A DNA stretch of 41,472 bases from Rhodoblastus acidophilus (lineage in GTDB: Bacteria > Pseudomonadota > Alphaproteobacteria > Rhizobiales > Beijerinckiaceae): positions 1 through 41,472 of the forward strand of contig NZ_JAOQNX010000040.1 in NCBI RefSeq assembly GCF_025961575.1, in the 5' to 3' direction. Every line of letters begins with the position of its first letter. The stretch's first letter is position 1. A program made the position numbers and the translations under genes. Below the pieces are notes generated by a model. The model saw nothing but the letters and a program-made list of their open reading frames with translations, did not search any database and had not been told where the DNA came from. Positions 1 to 8,908 of this stretch are shown here, in pieces.

Positions 1-12
1 TCAACCCGGAGG

Positions 13-109
13 GCCGGGCGCTTTTGCCTCAGGGGTGCGTCGAACGGCTTGGCCGTGTCCCCGACACGGCCTGCGCCATTCTCCTTCCCCTGAGGCAAAA
101 TCGCCCGGC
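13..109. repeat. Nested inverted repeat (23-bp arms around an 8-bp hairpin)
   Basis: Bases 13-35 and 87-109 are inverted copies of each other with one mismatch in 23. The 51-nt spacer holds a second perfect hairpin, ggccgtgt at 51-58 and acacggcc at 64-71. No coding frame explains the symmetry. It lies downstream of the DUF2383 gene, so it could act as a strong transcript end, or it may be a copy of a dispersed palindromic element. What is seen is only the symmetry; the role is inferred. Confidence 0.6.
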
Positions 110-178
110 GCAGGCGGTTCCGTCCTAAAAACATCCCGCTCTAGGCTCCGGCGCGCCGCCGGAGCCTGTTTCAAACGG

Positions 179-610
179 TCACGCGGCCCTCTGCATCTGC
201 ATGACCAGAACTTTTTGGGCGATCTTGTCGCGTTGCGCCTTCAGCAGCTCGGCGGTCTCCTCGGGCAAAACCGCCTTCAGCGCCTCGTCGTATTTGGCGA
301 GGTTGCGCTGCTCGCCGTCGATGAGGCCGCCCAACACGCTGTCGCCGAGTCCGTCGAACAGCGCGCGCACGTTCATGATCGCCCGGTTGACCACGCTCAT
401 GAACGAGCCTTCGTCATTCGCGACCAGCCCGAAGCGGGTCAGGATCTCGCCGAGCTCCTTGGCGTTTCGGTCATGCAGGCCGATCATGTCGAGGAAAAGC
501 GGCGACAAACCCTTGCCTTCGGCGTCGACCACCGCTTCCTCGTAACCATTGCGCGCGTCGATCTCACTGGTGTGAAGCGACTTCAGGACTTCGAGAATTT
601 CATTGTCCAC
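179..610 (-). CDS. DUF2383 / PA2169-family four-helix-bundle protein
   Basis: A 143-aa all-helical acidic protein that resembles the DUF2383 (PA2169) family, ferritin-like bundles of uncertain function often linked to stress or envelope maintenance. The early segment LKSLHTSEIDARNGYEEAV and the later ERNLAKYDEAL-like helix, with regularly placed Glu/Asp/His, fit that family. The reading frame is open further upstream to 658, but a GGAGG lies 5 nt before a GTG at 610, and the protein from there (VDNEILEVLKSLH) begins where family members usually do, so I chose GTG. It is divergent from the OmpA-domain gene across 189 bp. No signal peptide or membrane segment is visible. The family assignment is by eye; iron binding is not shown. 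Confidence 0.7.
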   Translation of the reverse strand: MDNEILEVLKSLHTSEIDARNGYEEAVVDAEGKGLSPLFLDMIGLHDRNAKELGEILTRFGLVANDEGSFMSVVNRAIMNVRALFDGLGDSVLGGLIDGEQRNLAKYDEALKAVLPEETAELLKAQRDKIAQKVLVMQMQRAA

Positions 611-799
611 GCAAACCTCCATGAAAACGGCCGCGAAACATTTGCGGCCCTCAGCCAAGGAAACGGCGGCGCACAGGGTTGGTTCCGCGGGCGCGCAGAG
701 CTGCTAAGTCGTTGTGCAATTTCGCGAAAGGCTTATCGAGCCTGTTGAGCCGATCTTGATCCGCGTGCATAAAGTCGGCGCGAAGGGAATCGCGAGACC

Positions 800-2155
800 A
801 TGGCTGCTTCAGAGGGAATGCCGCAAGACCAGAGCGGGGACGAACCCGAACGCCGGGCGACCGAACCTGCGCGAGGCGAGGGCGCCTCTGGGCCGGGCCC
901 GAGCGACGCCCAGAGGCTGGACCAGCCGGTCAAGCCGGACCAGCCGGTCCTGCCGGAGCAGAGGCGAGCGCTTCCAGGCGCGGCGCGGGCGCCCGCGCCC
1001 TCTAAGCTTAATCGCATTCTGGCGCTCGACAGCAGTTTTCGGGTGATCGCCTCCTGGCGCCTCGAAGGGGTGTCGGTCGAACCGACCACCATTCTGATCG
1101 GGGCGATCAAACAGTTTTGTTCGCGCGACGCCGCGGGGCCGCAGGGCGACTTGCGGGTGCTGCATTTCCATGGCGGGCCGGTGTTGTTGCGCGCCTCGGC
1201 GCATCTGATCCTGGCGGCGCAGTTTTTGGGGGAGCCGCTTCCCCAGGATCGGGCGCGTCTCGATGTCGCCTTCAAAGCCTTGATGAAGAAGGACAAGCCG
1301 CTTGATGGCGATCTCGCGGCCGTCGCCGCGCGGCTGAGGACGCCCGAGGCGAAGCCTTTGGCGCGCCAACGGATTGTTGTCGCCGCGGCGGCGGTCGCGG
1401 CGCTGGTTTTGGGCGCTTTGGCCTTGTTTCCGCGCGGCGGGGCGCCCGAGACGCGCCCGCAAAAAATGCTCGCCGCCGCTCTGGCCGCGCAGCCGCGCCT
1501 TGCCGGCTGGCCGCTGAGCGTTTCGCTGGACGGCGATGTCGCTTCGGTGAACGGGGTCGCGCCCGCCGACGCCGATCTCGACGCTTTGGCGAAAAGCCTG
1601 CCGGCGGCGCCGTGGCGCTGGGAAATCCATGTCGCCAAGGTTGTGGACGCCGAGGCGTTTTCGGCGGCCGAGGCGCGCGCCAAGGCGCTGGCGGAGCAAT
1701 TACGGCTTGCTGAGGAGCGGCTTGCGGCGCTCGACGGGCGCCTCGAGGCCGTGGAAAAATGGCGGGCCGAACGCGCCGCCGAGGCCGAGGGGCCGGCGGC
1801 GCTGCTGACGCGTCTGGCGCGGAGCACGACCATTGCTTTCCTCGACGACGACCATTTTGCCGACCCTGCGCAAGCGCATCGTGAGATCGCCGAGATCGCG
1901 GCGCGGCTGAAGGAGACCGACGCGCGGCTGCGGATCGTCGGCTACACCGACGCCCATGGCCCCGCGCCGAAGAATCTGGCGCTGTCCCGGGCGCGGGCCG
2001 ATGCGGTCAAGCGCGCGCTGGTCGGGGAGGGGATCGATGCGAAGCGGTTGCTGAGCGTCGGGCGCGCCGACCACGCTCCGATCGCCGCCGAAAACAGCTC
2101 GGATCGCCGCCGCAACCGGCGCGTGACCTTTGAGGTTTTGGGCGCGACGGAGTGA
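800..2155 (+). CDS. Membrane-anchored OmpA-domain protein with N-terminal cytoplasmic domain
   Basis: A 451-aa protein in four parts. Residues 1-70 are Pro/Gly/Arg-rich and probably disordered. Residues 71-180 form a compact domain (ILALDSSFRVIASWRLEGVS onward) that looks like a roadblock/longin-type fold but is not firmly recognised. Residues 191-210 are one transmembrane helix. Residues about 222-285 resemble a BON-like domain, followed by a coiled coil (285-330) and a C-terminal OmpA/MotB peptidoglycan-binding domain (340-450) with GYTDAHG, NLALSRARADAVK and a final RRNRR. The likely topology is a cytoplasmic N-terminus and a periplasmic C-terminus bound to peptidoglycan. The order TM-BON-OmpA recalls mycobacterial ArfA/OmpATb (established family knowledge). 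ATG start at 800 with a weak GGGA upstream. A role as envelope anchor is inferred. Confidence 0.75.
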   Translation: MAASEGMPQDQSGDEPERRATEPARGEGASGPGPSDAQRLDQPVKPDQPVLPEQRRALPGAARAPAPSKLNRILALDSSFRVIASWRLEGVSVEPTTILIGAIKQFCSRDAAGPQGDLRVLHFHGGPVLLRASAHLILAAQFLGEPLPQDRARLDVAFKALMKKDKPLDGDLAAVAARLRTPEAKPLARQRIVVAAAAVAALVLGALALFPRGGAPETRPQKMLAAALAAQPRLAGWPLSVSLDGDVASVNGVAPADADLDALAKSLPAAPWRWEIHVAKVVDAEAFSAAEARAKALAEQLRLAEERLAALDGRLEAVEKWRAERAAEAEGPAALLTRLARSTTIAFLDDDHFADPAQAHREIAEIAARLKETDARLRIVGYTDAHGPAPKNLALSRARADAVKRALVGEGIDAKRLLSVGRADHAPIAAENSSDRRRNRRVTFEVLGATE

Positions 2156-2166
2156 TGAGGCGCACG

Positions 2167-2187
2167 CAATGCTGCAGCGCAGCATTG
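2167..2187. terminator. Perfect 9-bp hairpin after the OmpA-domain gene
   Basis: caatgctgc at 2167-2175 and gcagcattg at 2179-2187 form a perfect stem with a 3-nt loop, 11 bp after the stop codon of the upstream gene. No T-run follows, so it may be a weak terminator, an mRNA 3'-end stabiliser, or an operator for the RTX gene that begins 105 bp later. Confidence 0.4.
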
Positions 2188-2291
2188 ACGTTAGGTGATG
2201 TAGACATTTCCCGGTAATATCCCCCATCAGCCCGGCGTTCCCGACGAACCGCGCCTGGGACGCTCGCGGGCGGCTCAGGGGAGTTCTGACC

Positions 2292-4970
2292 ATGGCGACC
2301 GTGACCGTCACTTCAAGTGACATGACGAGCATAAATATCGACCCGTCTTTATACATACTGGATAATAATTATGGCCCATTTGCATTGTTTGATCGAACCG
2401 TAAGCGGCTATAATTATTATATAGCCGTCCTGGCAATATCTGCTGTAACTCTTCCGGGATCGCTTCAGTTGTACCTGGATCTTCTCGTTCATATTGATAT
2501 GAAAAAACTGACGGCGCCGGGTGTGGAATGGTCCGGGGATGTCGTGATTTCGTATGATGAAACGAATTACGCGAATTTGGCCGATGCGCTATGGAATGGC
2601 GACGACACGATCACACTCGGTGATGGCGTCAATTCCTCCACCTTCACCAAAATCTTCGGCGACAGCAATGTCGTGTCCGGCCAGCAGTGCGGCGCCGACA
2701 CGATCCGCGCCGCCAGCCTGACGTCGGCCGGCGCCGGCTTCCAACTGGTCGGCGACGCCTTCACCGCCAATGACGTGTGCAGCGGCGGCAACGACCTCAT
2801 TGACATGCGCAATCTCGCAGGCGCCTCCGGCGCGCCGACGATCGTCGGCGATTTCTATACCGCGAACGGCTCCGGCCGCTTTGGCGACGACATCATCTAT
2901 GGCTCAGCGTTCGGCGACATCATCTATGCCGACGCCGTCACTGTCGCCTCGCCTGACGATTGGATCGGCGGGCGCAATCTGGTTTATGCCGGCGCTGGAG
3001 ACGACACTGTTTATGGCGGGACCGGCGACGACAAGCTCAATGGGCAGGCTGGCGCCGACACGCTATTTGGCGGGGACGGCAATGACACGCTTACCGGCGG
3101 CGACGGGGCCGACACGCTCTATGGCGACGACGGCGACGACAAGCTCAATGGGCAGGCCGGCGCCGACACGCTGTTTGGCGGGGATGGCAATGACACGCTC
3201 ACCGGCGGGGACGGCAAGGATGTGCTCGACGGCGGCGACGGCGTCGATACGGCGGTCTATTCCGACAAGACCGCGCCGGTCGCCGTCGCGCTCAAGGGCG
3301 CCCAGGTCGCGACCGTGACGGTCGGCGGCGTCGCCGAGGATTCGATTCTCAACATTGAAAACATCGTCGGCGGCTCCGGCGCCGACACGCTCACCGGCGA
3401 CGCCTTCGCCAATACGCTTTCCGGCGGCGCTGGCGACGACATTTTGCGGGGCGGCCTCGGCGTCGACGTGCTCGACGGCGGCGCCGGCTCCGACACCGCG
3501 GATTACCGCGACAAGTCGGCTTCGGTGGCTGTGACCTTGATCGGTTATCTCTCGGCGGGGCAGCCCGTCGCGTCAGGAAATGTCGTCGTCACCGTCGGCG
3601 GCGTCGCCGAGGACACCCTTCGCAATATTGAAAACATTTTTGGCGGCGCGGGCGCCGACGCCCTTACCGGCGACGCGCTCGACAATCTGTTCCGCGGCGG
3701 CGGCGGCAATGATGCGCTCGACGGCGGCGCCGGCTCCGACACCGCCGACTACCGCGACAAGACCGCCGCGGTCTCCGTGGCGCTGAACGGGGCGACCCGC
3801 GTCGGCGTGCTGGTCAATGGCGTGCCGGAAGACACAATTGTCAATATCGAGACCGTTTATGGCGGTTCGGCCGCGGACACGCTGACCGGGGACGCGGCCA
3901 ACAACCTGTTCCGCGGCGGCGGCGGCGCGGATGTCCTCGACGGCGGCGCCGGTTCGGACACTGCGGATTACAGCGACAAGACCGCCGCCGTGGCCGCGAC
4001 GCTGAATGGCGCGACCCTCGCCACCGTGACCGTCGGCGGCGTCGCGGAGGATACGATCCGCAACATCGAGAACCTGATCGGCGGCGCCGGCGCCGATACG
4101 CTGGTCGGCGACGCCCTGGTGAACACGCTCCTCGGCGGCGCGGGCGCCGATCTTCTGAGGGGCGGAGGCGGCGCCGATTATCTGGATGGCGGCGCCGGCT
4201 CGGACTGGGCGGATTACCGCGACAAGTCGACGCCGGTGGCGGTGACGCTGAACGGGGCGATCCCGGCGCCGGTGACGGTCGGCGGCGCGACGGAAGACAG
4301 GATCGTCAATATCGAGAGAATTCTTGGCGGCTCGGGCGCGGACACGCTGACCGGCGACAGCCAGGACAATATTTTCCGCGGAGGCCCCGGAAAGGACATC
4401 CTCGACGGCGGCGCCGGCTCCGATACGGCGGATTATAGCGAAAAAGCGGGCGCCGTGGCCGTGACGCTGAACGGGGGGGCGGACGCCGTCGTGTCGGTCG
4501 GCGGCGCGGCCGAAGACACGATCCGCAATATCGAGAACGTGCTTGGCGGCGCCGGCGCGGATCGGCTGACCGGCGACAGCGGGGTCAACGTTCTCTCCGG
4601 CGGGGGCGGAAATGACATCCTCACCGGCCTGGGCGGCGCCGACGTCCTGACCGGCGGGGCCGGCGCGGACGCTTTCGTCTACACCTCGCTCATCGATCTC
4701 GGCGACACGATCACCGATTTCACCTCCGGCTCCGACCATATCGACGTGTCCGCCGCCGGGATCTTTGGACTGACTGCGGGCATTACGCCCAATCTGGTCC
4801 AGACCGCCAACCACGCGATCTGGACGCCCGGCGCGCTTCTTGAATACGAAACTGGAACGGGCGGGCTCTACTTCGACCTCAGCGGTGGGGCGGGGGTCGG
4901 CGTCATGCGTGTCGGCGTGCTGGCGGGCGCGCCCAAGCTCGTTGGGACCGACATCCATATCATCGCGTGA
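2292..4970 (+). CDS. RTX-type calcium-binding repeat protein, probably type I secreted
   Basis: An 892-aa protein dominated by GGxGxDxLxGGxGxD nonapeptides from about residue 230. After a block of simple repeats (including a near-identical 36-aa duplication) come six tandem modules of about 73-82 aa. Each consists of a DxADYRDK-type start, a VxVTLNGA beta strand, a (V/I)GGxxEDxIxNIEN segment and a GGxGADxLTGD / RGGGGADxLDGGAGSD RTX stretch. The end (AFVYTSLIDLGDTITDF, then SDHIDVS and a hydrophobic tail) matches the C-terminal serralysin-like and secretion-signal region of type I substrates. There is no N-terminal signal peptide and no protease motif (HExxH), so it is an adhesin/S-layer-like or unknown repeat protein. 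No ABC/HlyD/TolC genes are nearby. The first 100 or so codons are AT-richer than the rest. RBS-like AGGGGAG lies before the ATG. Confidence 0.85.
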   Translation: MATVTVTSSDMTSINIDPSLYILDNNYGPFALFDRTVSGYNYYIAVLAISAVTLPGSLQLYLDLLVHIDMKKLTAPGVEWSGDVVISYDETNYANLADALWNGDDTITLGDGVNSSTFTKIFGDSNVVSGQQCGADTIRAASLTSAGAGFQLVGDAFTANDVCSGGNDLIDMRNLAGASGAPTIVGDFYTANGSGRFGDDIIYGSAFGDIIYADAVTVASPDDWIGGRNLVYAGAGDDTVYGGTGDDKLNGQAGADTLFGGDGNDTLTGGDGADTLYGDDGDDKLNGQAGADTLFGGDGNDTLTGGDGKDVLDGGDGVDTAVYSDKTAPVAVALKGAQVATVTVGGVAEDSILNIENIVGGSGADTLTGDAFANTLSGGAGDDILRGGLGVDVLDGGAGSDTADYRDKSASVAVTLIGYLSAGQPVASGNVVVTVGGVAEDTLRNIENIFGGAGADALTGDALDNLFRGGGGNDALDGGAGSDTADYRDKTAAVSVALNGATRVGVLVNGVPEDTIVNIETVYGGSAADTLTGDAANNLFRGGGGADVLDGGAGSDTADYSDKTAAVAATLNGATLATVTVGGVAEDTIRNIENLIGGAGADTLVGDALVNTLLGGAGADLLRGGGGADYLDGGAGSDWADYRDKSTPVAVTLNGAIPAPVTVGGATEDRIVNIERILGGSGADTLTGDSQDNIFRGGPGKDILDGGAGSDTADYSEKAGAVAVTLNGGADAVVSVGGAAEDTIRNIENVLGGAGADRLTGDSGVNVLSGGGGNDILTGLGGADVLTGGAGADAFVYTSLIDLGDTITDFTSGSDHIDVSAAGIFGLTAGITPNLVQTANHAIWTPGALLEYETGTGGLYFDLSGGAGVGVMRVGVLAGAPKLVGTDIHIIA
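3024..3229 (+). repeat. 108-bp tandem DNA duplication in the RTX gene
   Basis: The segment beginning ggcgacgacaagctcaatgg at 3024 recurs at 3132, exactly 108 bp (36 codons) later, with only a few third-position changes through about 3220. The low divergence shows a recent in-frame duplication or conversion within the RTX repeats. Confidence 0.8.
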
Positions 4971-4973
4971 CGC

Positions 4974-5357
4974 TTACGCGCTGGGGCAGAAGGTCTCGTA
5001 GAGCACGCCGATCAGCCGCTCGACGCGGGCGTCGGCCAGGGCGTAGCGGATGCTCTGGCCCTCGCGCGTCGGGCGCACGAGGCCGTCCTTGCGCAATAGC
5101 GCAAGATGCTGCGACACCAGGCTCTGCCGCGCCTCGAGCTTTTCCGTGATCTCGCCCACCGAGGCTTCGCCGTCGGCGAGCAGACACAGGATGCGCAGCC
5201 GCACGGGATTGGCCAGCGACTTCAGGAATTCGCTCGCCTGTTCGGCGGCCTCGCTCAAAGCGGCGGAATCGCTGCCGACGACGTCGGCTTCGGGTTTCTT
5301 CATGCGGGCCATTTCAGCAAGTTCCGTCAGCGCCTGACGCTTGTCAATCGCGTCCAT
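4974..5357 (-). CDS. ArsR-family regulator of the BigR/SqrR persulfide-sensor type
   Basis: A 127-aa winged-helix ArsR/SmtB protein: helix-turn-helix around residues 66-95 ([23 protein letters not shown]), beta wing [13 protein letters not shown]. It has exactly two cysteines placed as in BigR/SqrR, Cys58 in the alpha-2-like LRILCLL and Cys124 in the C-terminal LYETFC. In characterised BigR and SqrR these form a disulfide or polysulfide bridge in response to hydropersulfides (established for the subgroup; inferred here). The canonical metal motif ELCVCDL is absent. It ends 3 bp from the stop of the convergent RTX gene and is divergent from tex by 96 bp. Start taken at ATG 5357; an internal ATG about 18 codons downstream (MKKPEADVV) is also possible since neither has a strong RBS. 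No sulfide-oxidation target gene is in this window. Confidence 0.8.
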   Translation of the reverse strand: MDAIDKRQALTELAEMARMKKPEADVVGSDSAALSEAAEQASEFLKSLANPVRLRILCLLADGEASVGEITEKLEARQSLVSQHLALLRKDGLVRPTREGQSIRYALADARVERLIGVLYETFCPSA

Positions 5358-5453
5358 TCGCAAGCCAAGCTTTTCCACAACACCGGCTTTGACCCGGCGG
5401 GCCCCGAGGGGTACAAGCGCGCCCCGCCCGGACCAACGATCGAGAGCTCGCCC

Positions 5454-7778
5454 ATGAACGCCATCAATCGCCGAATCGCTCAGGAATTGCAGGTCGCCGA
5501 AGGGCAGGTGACCGCAGCCGTCGACCTGCTCGACGCCGGCTCGACCGTGCCCTTCATCGCCCGCTACCGCAAGGAGGCGACCGGCGCGCTCGACGACACC
5601 CAATTGCGCACCCTTGAGGAGCGTCTGCGCTACCTGCGCGAGCTCGAAGACCGGCGCAAGGCGGTGCTCGAGTCGATTCGCTCCCAGGACAAGCTGACGC
5701 CCGAACTGGAAAAACAGGTTTTGGGCGCGGACACCAAGGCGCAGCTCGAAGATATTTATCTGCCGTATAAGCCTAAGCGCCGCACCAAGGCGACCATCGC
5801 CCGCGAGGCCGGGCTCGCGCCGCTCGCCGAGGGGCTTTTGACGACGCCCACGCTCGATCCCCGCGTTGAGGCGGCCAAATTTGTCGATGAGGCCAAGGGC
5901 GTCAAAACGGTTGAGGAGGCGCTGGACGGCGCCCGCGCCATTCTGGTGGAAAAATTTTCGGAAAAAGCCGAACTGGTGGGCGCGCTGCGCGAGGCGTTCT
6001 GGTCGCGCGGGCGGCTGGTGTCGAAAGTGCGCGACGGAAAAACCCAGGACGGGGCGAAATATTCGGATTATTTCGACTTTTTCGAGCCGCTTTCGAAATT
6101 GCCGTCGCATCGCATCCTCGCTTTGTTTCGCGGCGAGAAGGAAGAGATTCTCGATCTGGTGCTGGAGCCGGAAGGCGCCGCCGAGATGGAGGCCAATGGC
6201 GAAAAGGCTTATGAGCAGGCGATCGCCGCCAGTTTTGGCGTGGCCGAGCGCGGCCGTCCCGCCGACAAATTCCTGATGGATGCGGTGCGCTGGGCCTGGC
6301 GCACGCGGCTCAAGATTTCGCTGTCGGTCGATCTGCGCTCAAAGCTTTGGCAGAACGCCGAGGATCAAGCCGTAAAGGTGTTTGCCGGCAATTTGCGCGA
6401 CCTCCTGTTGGCGGCGCCGGCGGGGCCGCGCGCCACCATGGGTTTGGACCCGGGTTTTCGCACTGGCGTCAAGGTGGCGGTGGTCGACGCCACGGGAAAA
6501 GTTGTCGATACCGGCGTGATCTATCCGCATGAGCCGCAGCGGCGCTGGGACGATGCTTTGGCCGTGCTCGGCGCTCTGTGCATGAAGCACAAGGTCGAGC
6601 TGATCGCCATCGGCAATGGCACGGCGTCGCGCGAGACCGACAAGCTGGCGGGCGAGTTGGTCGCCAAATTGCCGGCGGCGAAAATCACCAAGATCGTGGT
6701 GTCGGAGGCGGGGGCGTCGGTTTATTCGGCGTCCGCTTATGCGGCGAGCGAATTGCCGGGGCTCGACGTCACCCTGCGCGGCGCCGTCTCCATCGCCCGG
6801 CGCTTGCAGGACCCGCTCGCCGAACTGGTCAAGATCGATCCGAAAAGCATTGGCGTCGGGCAGTACCAGCATGATCTCGCGGAGTTCAAACTGTCGCGGT
6901 CGCTCGACGCCGTCGTGGAGGACTGCGTGAACGGCGTCGGCGTCGATTTGAATACGGCGTCCGCGCCTTTGTTGGCGCGGGTTTCGGGTCTGGGTGAGTC
7001 GCTCGCCGGCAATATTGTCGCCCATCGCGACGCCAATGGCGCCTTCAAGACTCGGGCGGAGCTGAAAAAAGTGCCGCGTCTGGGCGCCAAGGCGTTCGAG
7101 CAATGCGCGGGCTTCTTGCGGATTCGCGGCGGGGACGATCCGCTCGACGCCTCGGGCGTGCATCCCGAAGCCTATCCTTTGGTGCGCAAGATTTTGGCGG
7201 CGACCAAGGCCGATATCCATGTGCTCATCGGCGATTCGAAAACCCTGCGCGGGCTGAAGCCGAAGGATTTTGCCGACGACCAGTTCGGTCTGCCGACCGT
7301 CACCGACGTCTTAAAAGAGCTGGAAAAACCCGGGCGCGATCCGCGTCCCGAGTTCAAAACCGCGACGTTCCAGGAGGGGGTCGAGACCCTGTCCGATCTG
7401 AAGCCCGGCATGGTGCTTGAGGGTGTGGTCACCAATGTCGCGGCCTTCGGCGCCTTTGTCGACATTGGCGTGCATCAGGACGGGCTGGTGCATATTTCCG
7501 CCATGTCGAAAAACTTCATCAAGGACCCGCGCGAGGCCGCCAAGCCCGGCGATGTCGTCAAGGTGAAGGTCTTGGAGGTCGATGTTCCGCGCAAGCGAAT
7601 CGCCTTGACCATGCGTCTCGACGACGCCGTCGATGCGCGCGCCGGGCGCGGGGAGGGCGGTCGTCCCCAACAGAAGCAGCCGTTCCGGCAGCCGCCGCAG
7701 CCGCGCTCGACCGCGGGCAACGCCTTTGCCGAGGCTTTTGCCCGCGCCAACGCCAACCCGCCGAAGAAGGGGCGGTAA
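5454..7778 (+). CDS. tex: Tex-family RNA-binding transcription accessory protein
   Basis: 774 aa, the usual Tex length. An N-terminal helical Tex domain ([19 protein letters not shown]; later [15 protein letters not shown]) is followed by a YqgF-like fold ([19 protein letters not shown]), a helix-hairpin-helix segment ([20 protein letters not shown]) and a C-terminal S1 domain ([20 protein letters not shown] through [20 protein letters not shown]). It ends in a Gln/Arg/Pro-rich tail. Tex proteins bind nucleic acid and influence transcription or RNA processing. The frame is open far upstream, but the conserved family start is the ATG at 5454. The rest of the neighbourhood is unrelated in function, so it appears to be a stand-alone housekeeping gene. 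Confidence 0.95.
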   Translation: MNAINRRIAQELQVAEGQVTAAVDLLDAGSTVPFIARYRKEATGALDDTQLRTLEERLRYLRELEDRRKAVLESIRSQDKLTPELEKQVLGADTKAQLEDIYLPYKPKRRTKATIAREAGLAPLAEGLLTTPTLDPRVEAAKFVDEAKGVKTVEEALDGARAILVEKFSEKAELVGALREAFWSRGRLVSKVRDGKTQDGAKYSDYFDFFEPLSKLPSHRILALFRGEKEEILDLVLEPEGAAEMEANGEKAYEQAIAASFGVAERGRPADKFLMDAVRWAWRTRLKISLSVDLRSKLWQNAEDQAVKVFAGNLRDLLLAAPAGPRATMGLDPGFRTGVKVAVVDATGKVVDTGVIYPHEPQRRWDDALAVLGALCMKHKVELIAIGNGTASRETDKLAGELVAKLPAAKITKIVVSEAGASVYSASAYAASELPGLDVTLRGAVSIARRLQDPLAELVKIDPKSIGVGQYQHDLAEFKLSRSLDAVVEDCVNGVGVDLNTASAPLLARVSGLGESLAGNIVAHRDANGAFKTRAELKKVPRLGAKAFEQCAGFLRIRGGDDPLDASGVHPEAYPLVRKILAATKADIHVLIGDSKTLRGLKPKDFADDQFGLPTVTDVLKELEKPGRDPRPEFKTATFQEGVETLSDLKPGMVLEGVVTNVAAFGAFVDIGVHQDGLVHISAMSKNFIKDPREAAKPGDVVKVKVLEVDVPRKRIALTMRLDDAVDARAGRGEGGRPQQKQPFRQPPQPRSTAGNAFAEAFARANANPPKKGR

Positions 7779-7900
7779 CGCCCCAGCCTGGCATTGCGAT
7801 GACCTATCGTAGTGCGACTTATTTGCATCGCGGCGCCTTTTTTTTCGGCGCTGCGGCGTTCCGGGCTGACTTGGTAAACGTTTTTCGCTAAGGCGGGACG

Positions 7901-8908
7901 ATGAAAAAAGCTGCAGCGCTGGGACTTGTTCTCGGCCTCCTCCTGTTCGCCGCTCTCACTTTCTATGAAGGCGTGGGCGACGTGGCGCATGCTTTTGCGC
8001 GCATCGGCCTGATCGGAGCGCTTCTGATCGCCGTGATTCGTTTTGCCCAGACCTTCGGCGCAGCCCTGGCCTGGCGCTTCATGATCCCCAACGCGCGCCC
8101 CGCGCCCTGGGTGTTCTGCCAATTGCGCTGGGTGCGCGAGTCCATCAACAATCTGCTGCCGGTCGCCTCGGTCGGCGGCGATGTGTTTGGCGCCCGGCTG
8201 TTGAAAAAACGCCGGGTCGACGGCGGCGTGGCCGCGGCCAGCGTGATCGTCGACCTCTTGGCGCAGACGGCGACTCAGGCCGTGTTCACCGTGATCGGCG
8301 TCGTCCTGCTGCTGCGCGCCGGCGCCGAGGCCGATCTGACCCTGGCCGCCGCGATTGGCGCGTTCATCATGGTTCCCGCCGTCGCCGGGTTCTGGCTGGC
8401 GCCGCGGCTGCTGTCGATGGGATGGATCGACCGGCTCGCCGAAAAGATCGAGAGCCAGACCGGCTGGCCGTCCATCGCCGGTCTGCCGTCCCTGCGGAGG
8501 GGGCTCGACGCCATCCTGCGCAACCGTGGCGGCCTCGCCCGGGCGCTCGCCATCCATATGGCGATCTGGTTCGTCGGCGCGCTGGAGATTCATTTCGCTC
8601 TTCAGTTTCTGGGCGATCCCCGCTCCTTCGCCACGGCCATCACCATCGAAAGCCTCGGCCATGCGGTGAAGGCGGCCGGTTTCCTCATCCCCGGCGCCTG
8701 GGGCGTGCAGGAGGGCGGTTTTATTGCTTTGTGCGCCGCCTTTGGCATCGGCTCGCCCAACGCCATCGCGCTGTCGCTGATCAAGCGCATTCCCGATCTG
8801 ATCTGCGGCGCGCCCGGCCTGGCGCTGTGGCGGCGCATGGAGGGCGAAAGCCTGTTCGCCACTTTTTTGCGCGCGAAGAGGCCCGAAGGGGAGGCCGGAC
8901 ATGCTTGA
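7901..8908 (+). CDS. hpnL: HpnL-like hopanoid-cluster membrane protein (UPF0104/LPG-synthase TM family)
   Basis: A 335-aa polytopic inner-membrane protein with about eight hydrophobic helices. It carries the UPF0104 motifs INNLLPVASVGGDVFGARLL near residue 85 and KAAGFLIPGAWGVQEGGF near residue 260. In this family the HpnL branch sits in hopanoid gene clusters and is thought to move hopanoids or lipids across membranes; the activity is not directly proven. The following genes, hpnM and hpnI, support the HpnL assignment over a generic flippase. Start ATG 7901 with AAGGCGGG upstream. The end overlaps the start of hpnM by 8 bp, so they are translationally coupled. Confidence 0.85.
   Translation: MKKAAALGLVLGLLLFAALTFYEGVGDVAHAFARIGLIGALLIAVIRFAQTFGAALAWRFMIPNARPAPWVFCQLRWVRESINNLLPVASVGGDVFGARLLKKRRVDGGVAAASVIVDLLAQTATQAVFTVIGVVLLLRAGAEADLTLAAAIGAFIMVPAVAGFWLAPRLLSMGWIDRLAEKIESQTGWPSIAGLPSLRRGLDAILRNRGGLARALAIHMAIWFVGALEIHFALQFLGDPRSFATAITIESLGHAVKAAGFLIPGAWGVQEGGFIALCAAFGIGSPNAIALSLIKRIPDLICGAPGLALWRRMEGESLFATFLRAKRPEGEAGHA

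Noticed and set aside
3000-4700. CRISPR-like or satellite repeat array
   Set aside because: Repeats are in-frame, diverged and encode RTX nonapeptides; there are no constant repeats with unique spacers.
3573-4958. Minus-strand frame opposite the RTX repeats
   Set aside because: Periodic antisense image of the repeats.
7841-7860. T-run after tex as an intrinsic terminator
   Set aside because: The Ts lie in the loop of a gcgcc/ggcgc pair rather than after a stem, so it does not have terminator form.
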